Shown here: in pieces, positions 26,012 to 29,166 of the stretch | How the letters are laid out: the number at the start of each line of letters is the position of its first letter | How positions within the stretch are numbered: position 1 is the stretch's first letter | DNA from: JBFLVQ01 sp040758525 | GTDB taxonomy: Bacteria; Acidobacteriota; Blastocatellia; Chloracidobacteriales; JADJPF01 | DNA: 29,166 bases | Reading direction: 5' to 3' | Assembly: GCA_040758525.1 (NCBI GenBank) | Contig: JBFLVQ010000036.1 | Location: 1 to 29,166 of the forward strand | The notes under the pieces: model-generated | Told to the model about the DNA's origin: nothing | Seen by the model: only the letters and a program-made list of their open reading frames with translations | The model's database searches: none | Position numbers and translations under genes: made by a program

Positions 26012-26036
26012 GTTTAGTGAGAAGGAAGGTAGTAGG

Positions 26037-26801
26037 ATGGAACAGCCAAGTCGATTGTGTCCCAATCGTTTCAGCAATCTTAGCAGCCTTACATCTATTG
26101 CTATTACAATGGATACCGACTGGGCACCAGAATATATGGTGCGGCAGTCGCTAGAGATATTGGCGTCGGCAAAGGTTAAAGCGACTATCTTTCTTACCAG
26201 TACCTACCAATGTGTGAAAGAATATAATAATGGTCTCTTTGAATTTGGTATACATCCAAATTTTGCTGCTAACAATAGTAAGACGGTAGAGACGGTGGCA
26301 GCGCTACGCGCCATTGTGCCTGATGCACGTGGTACACGCAGTCATAACTTGATCCAGAGTACTCCTATTCTTACCGAGATTGCGCGGCTTGGTTTTAGTT
26401 ACGATTGTAGCCATATCTTCTTTAATGTTCCCTACCTCTCTGCCTATTGTGATTGGAACAATCTGGTGCGTATTCCTTATTATTGGGAAGATGATATACA
26501 TTGCCTATACCGCCTACCTTGGACAATGTTACCTTTTCTGGAGGCGGTGCCAGGATTGAAGATCTTTAATTTTCATCCTGTGCATGTATATTTGAATACA
26601 GAAACGCTCGATCGTTACGAGCAATTGAAGAACACTGGTATACCATTGCCACAGTTATCAGCAGAACAGGTTAGCGGTTATATTAATACCGGCACCGGTA
26701 CACAAACATTGCTGAAGGAGTTGCTTGCCGAGACCAATGGGCGCCAACTTGTTACTTATCAACTTAGCGAAGTTGCTGATGCAGTGCGCGCTGAATACTA
26801 A
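26037..26801 (+). CDS. Polysaccharide deacetylase-like protein, WbmS-type
   Basis: 254 residues from the ATG at 26037, preceded by GGAAGGT; the open frame extends back to 25893 but overlaps the oxidoreductase gene and lacks family similarity there. The barrel begins AITMDTDWAPEYM (Asp26 and Asp28, the deacetylase metal/catalytic Asp pair), then ILASAKVKATIFLTS, FEFGIHPNF (His73), DARGTRSHNL (His103), LGFSYDCS and FNFHPVHVYLN. These match the motif order of CE4-type deacetylases of the WbmS group found in O-antigen clusters rather than the classical H-S/T-x2-H. It would deacetylate an acylated sugar, consistent with the amino-sugar genes just upstream. No signal peptide, so cytosolic. Confidence 0.75.
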   Translation: MEQPSRLCPNRFSNLSSLTSIAITMDTDWAPEYMVRQSLEILASAKVKATIFLTSTYQCVKEYNNGLFEFGIHPNFAANNSKTVETVAALRAIVPDARGTRSHNLIQSTPILTEIARLGFSYDCSHIFFNVPYLSAYCDWNNLVRIPYYWEDDIHCLYRLPWTMLPFLEAVPGLKIFNFHPVHVYLNTETLDRYEQLKNTGIPLPQLSAEQVSGYINTGTGTQTLLKELLAETNGRQLVTYQLSEVADAVRAEY

Positions 26802-26817
26802 ATAGATAGGAGAGCTT

Positions 26818-27663
26818 ATGTCACTTAAGAACCTATTACTAATTTTCTTGCTTGTAACTATCTCTGTAGTAGGCTGTCGCGCTCCTGCCAATGGGGAAAA
26901 ACCGGTTAATAATAATCAACCCTCACCAGCAAAGTCTGAATCAACTCCTGGTAAGAAGACTGTCACAGGAACACTTGATGATGAGAAGATTCTTAAATTG
27001 TTATATGGAAATTATAACGCAAAAGAGAAACGCGCTGAATGGAAGCCAACTGAAGAAGATCTAAATAAGTTTGAATGGCCATCGGAGATTGATACCGCTT
27101 ACACAAGTGTAGGGCTAGCAGTAAATTTTCAACAAGGTGGGAGTGAACGATTTCTTGTTATCACACAAACGGCGCCACCAGAAATAATAAGTCATGCCTC
27201 TGGCGGTATTGTTGGCGGGGCACTTTTTACTAAAGTTGGTGATGCTTGGCAACTAGATCTAGACCAGAAATATATAGATCAGATGGGAGGTTACAATGCC
27301 GCGCCAGAAGGTAACCTGGTAAAGATCGGACCAGATAAATATGGTGTGTTGTTTCGCCCTGGCTTTACTAATCAGGGTTATACAGTGGAGAGCCTGGTAA
27401 TTATTTCTGAAATAGATAAACAGTTCCGTGAGATTGCCTTAGTCGAAGAGATCTATCAAGACAACGAAGGCAGTTGTGGCGGAGATCTAGGTGAATGCTG
27501 GAAATATGACTCTAAAATTGAATTTGTGCCTGGTAGCAATCCTCTCTACTTTGATCTAAAAGTAACTACTAGCGGCACTAAACAGAGCGATGATAAGGTT
27601 ATCAATTTCAATGAAGTTAGAACCTACCGGTTCCAAAACGGAAAATATGAAACAACAAAATAA
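26818..27663 (+). CDS. Lipoprotein of unknown function
   Basis: 281 residues; ribosome site AGGAGAGC before the ATG. The signal peptide LLLIFLLVTISVVGC ends in a lipobox with Cys20 as lipidation site, then a low-complexity Pro/Ser/Asn linker (~21-55). The mature part has many alternating hydrophobic strands and a CGGDLGECWKY segment with a probable disulfide pair; I recognise no family. It follows the deacetylase by 16 bases and precedes another lipoprotein by 11 bases, so all may share a transcript. Anchored in the outer or inner membrane facing the periplasm. Confidence 0.85.
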   Translation: MSLKNLLLIFLLVTISVVGCRAPANGEKPVNNNQPSPAKSESTPGKKTVTGTLDDEKILKLLYGNYNAKEKRAEWKPTEEDLNKFEWPSEIDTAYTSVGLAVNFQQGGSERFLVITQTAPPEIISHASGGIVGGALFTKVGDAWQLDLDQKYIDQMGGYNAAPEGNLVKIGPDKYGVLFRPGFTNQGYTVESLVIISEIDKQFREIALVEEIYQDNEGSCGGDLGECWKYDSKIEFVPGSNPLYFDLKVTTSGTKQSDDKVINFNEVRTYRFQNGKYETTK

Positions 27664-27674
27664 GGATTAATAAC

Positions 27675-28175
27675 ATGAAAACAGTTGTTTGGTGTTTTAC
27701 ACTGTTACTCTTTTACCTTTGTATTGCGTGTCAGCCACAGGCCAACTCAGCAGTTACCCCACCTGCTAGCGAACTCAAACAACCAATCCAACCAGATGAG
27801 ACAGCAATAAAGCAGGATATTACAAAAGTTCTTGATGAACAGGCGGCTGGCTGGAATGAGGGAAGTATAGATAAATATATGGAAGGCTATGAAAAATCTG
27901 ATTCAGTACGTTTTGCCTCTGGCGGCAATGTTACTTATGGCTGGCAGACCGTACTCGATCGTTACAAGAAAGGTTATGCCGATAAAGCTGCAATGGGTAG
28001 ACTCACCTTCAGTGAGATCGATATAAAGGTACTCAAGGAAGATACTGCGCTAGTCTTTGGGCGTTGGTTACTGGAAAGAGCGAAGGATCAGCCGCAAGGA
28101 CTTTTTACCCTACTTTTCCGTAAGACTTCAGCAGGCTGGCGTATTGTTCATGACCATACTTCAGCAAAACAGTAA
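27675..28175 (+). CDS. Lipoprotein with SnoaL/NTF2-like domain (DUF4440 type)
   Basis: 166 residues; AAGGA precedes the ATG. Signal peptide with lipobox LCIAC (Cys19), then a short Pro/Ser linker. Residues ~45-160 are a cone-shaped NTF2-like domain: ITKVLDEQAAGWNEGSIDKYMEGY, VTYGWQTVLDRYKKGY, ALVFGRWLLER and the closing GLFTLLFRKTSAGWRIVHDHTS. In this group the domain is usually a small-ligand binder or steroid-isomerase-like fold without a defined activity. Adjacent to the other lipoprotein (11 bases) and the SDR (15 bases). Confidence 0.88.
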   Translation: MKTVVWCFTLLLFYLCIACQPQANSAVTPPASELKQPIQPDETAIKQDITKVLDEQAAGWNEGSIDKYMEGYEKSDSVRFASGGNVTYGWQTVLDRYKKGYADKAAMGRLTFSEIDIKVLKEDTALVFGRWLLERAKDQPQGLFTLLFRKTSAGWRIVHDHTSAKQ

Positions 28176-28190
28176 TAGGATAAAAATTAT

Positions 28191-28958
28191 ATGAATGACC
28201 AATGGACATTAACAGGTAAGAAGGCTTTGATCACAGGCGGCACTAAGGGGATTGGCCAGGCTGTTGCTGAACAGTTCCTACAATTAGGTGCAGACATTTT
28301 AATTGTCGCACGTCATGCTCAAGAAATAGACGAGCGATTGACACAATGGCAGCAACAAGGCTGGTCAGCGCGTGGCTTAGCTGCAGATATCAGCAGGTCT
28401 GATGAGCGTGAACGTATTTTCGATAAAGTAAGAGAGTTAGGCGGTAAGTTAGATATTTTGGTCAACAATGTCGGCACCAATATTAGAAAGAAGTCAATCG
28501 ATTACACACAGGAAGAATATGAGTTTCTTATCAACACCAATATAACTTCTGCTTTCAGCATGTGTCGGCTGGCACATACATTTCTGAAAAGCTCATCAGC
28601 AGGCAACGTTGTGAATATCTCTTCTGTAGCTGGACTGGCACATCTACGCACAGGCGCGCCCTATGCAATGAGCAAGGCGGCGATGATTCAACTAACACGT
28701 AATCTGGCTGTCGAATGGGCTGCCGATCGTATACGTGTCAATGCAGTTGCGCCTTGGTATATACGTACTCCTTTAACCGAACATGTGTTGGAGAATGATG
28801 AGTACCTTGCGGCAATATTGGCTCGCACTCCTATGGAACGAGTAGGCGAGGCAGCAGAGGTTGCTAGTGCGGTGGCTTTTCTTTGTATGCCAGCAGCCTC
28901 TTATATCACTGGTCAGTGCCTAGCAGTTGATGGTGGATTCTCGATCTATGGATTTTGA
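28191..28958 (+). CDS. SDR family oxidoreductase, tropinone reductase-like
   Basis: 255 residues, cytosolic. Classical short-chain dehydrogenase: coenzyme loop GGTKGIG (16-22), AADIS, NNVGTN (92-97), Asn117 region, NISSVAG with Ser145, Y158-x3-K162 (YAMSK), and the VNAVAPWYIRTPL cofactor closing loop. The NNVGTNIRK variant is the mark of the plant tropinone-reductase-like subgroup found in many bacteria. The residue after the second strand is Arg (VARH), which favours NADPH. It reduces a small carbonyl substrate; substrate unknown. Weak ribosome site (AGGATA). It is last in the run and followed by a hairpin. Confidence 0.92.
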   Translation: MNDQWTLTGKKALITGGTKGIGQAVAEQFLQLGADILIVARHAQEIDERLTQWQQQGWSARGLAADISRSDERERIFDKVRELGGKLDILVNNVGTNIRKKSIDYTQEEYEFLINTNITSAFSMCRLAHTFLKSSSAGNVVNISSVAGLAHLRTGAPYAMSKAAMIQLTRNLAVEWAADRIRVNAVAPWYIRTPLTEHVLENDEYLAAILARTPMERVGEAAEVASAVAFLCMPAASYITGQCLAVDGGFSIYGF

Positions 28959-28970
28959 GAGTGACTTCCT

Positions 28971-28990
28971 CCCTTCAATAAATAGAAGGG
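28971..28990 (+). terminator. Hairpin after the SDR gene
   Basis: CCCTTC (28971-28976) pairs with GAAGGG (28985-28990) around AATAAATA, starting 13 bases after the SDR stop codon. It has no T-run, so it may end the transcript only weakly or act in mRNA stability. Confidence 0.45.
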
Positions 28991-29166
28991 CATCCCTGGT
29001 GCAGCACTTAAGCAGCCCCAACCGAGCAGGAAACAACAGTAGCAATAGGGATGGTATGGGATACCGATTTGTAGACCATATGACGACCCAGACGGATCGG
29101 CAAGACTAGGGGGGCAGCCACAGCCCCACTACTCCTTATCGGAGATACCTTGAAGTGAGATTCAAA
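28991..29166. other. Unassigned window end
   Basis: 176 bases with somewhat higher GC than the genes before it. A GGGGC/GCCCC hairpin lies at 29111-29127. I find no credible coding frame, tRNA or known RNA motif; it may be the leader or an element belonging to sequence beyond the window. Confidence 0.4.

Noticed and set aside
25893..26036. Longer N-terminus for the deacetylase-like protein
   Set aside because: The extra 48 codons overlap the oxidoreductase gene in another frame and do not resemble the family; ATG 26037 has its own ribosome site.
28927..29109. 60-codon open frame overlapping the end of the SDR gene
   Set aside because: Starts inside the SDR gene, has no ribosome site and an unremarkable Ser/Asn/Arg-rich sequence.

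Overview
The window reads as part of a chromosome of a free-living, Gram-negative-type bacterium with roughly 40-45% GC. The mix of families is what I would expect from Acidobacteriota, most likely class Blastocatellia. It includes a giant FG-GAP/Ig/NHL surface protein, PhnB-like VOC proteins, a Kbp/YgaU-like LysM protein, a Ser/Thr kinase fused to an ATPase and solute-binding domains, a NorD-type vWA protein, TMTC-type TPR glycosyltransferases and lipoproteins. That placement is inference from gene content; there is no rRNA or marker gene here. I saw no rRNA, tRNA, CRISPR array or intact insertion sequence.

Layout. 1-5.8 kb: the 3' end of a PhnB-like VOC gene converges on a small LysM gene, with a perfect 11-bp inverted repeat between them. 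A gap with three consecutive hairpins follows, then a 1.45-kilo-residue exported protein built of two seven-repeat FG-GAP propellers, four Ig-like domains and a six-repeat NHL propeller. Its 3' end overlaps the remnant of a MobA/MocA-type nucleotidyltransferase on the other strand.

5.9-10.9 kb: a compact four-gene operon that I do not recognise as a named system. It encodes two large proteins sharing a two-domain module, one of them with an N-terminal zinc finger and a membrane hairpin. A 77-residue stand-alone version of the same zinc finger follows, and then a caspase-like CHAT protease with a beta-sandwich N-terminal half. The zinc-finger and CHAT genes overlap by ATGA. This looks like a signalling or conflict (regulated proteolysis) system and is the most interesting part of the window.

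10.97-19.7 kb, minus strand: a two-gene operon of a NorD-like vWA protein with eight helical repeats, followed by an 1884-residue kinase-ATPase-TPR protein ending in two tandem oligopeptide-binding-type domains. It converges on the CHAT operon with only 29 bp between stop codons.

19.8-29 kb, plus strand: a tiny HTH protein, then a surface-glycan set (GT4 glycosyltransferase, TMTC-like membrane glycosyltransferase with TPRs, HAD hydrolase, DegT aminotransferase, Gfo/Idh/MocA oxidoreductase, WbmS-like deacetylase). Two lipoproteins and an SDR oxidoreductase close the run, followed by a hairpin. The aminotransferase, oxidoreductase and deacetylase are tightly packed and probably co-translated; they would make or edit an amino-sugar for a glycan. 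The last 180 bases hold nothing I can assign.
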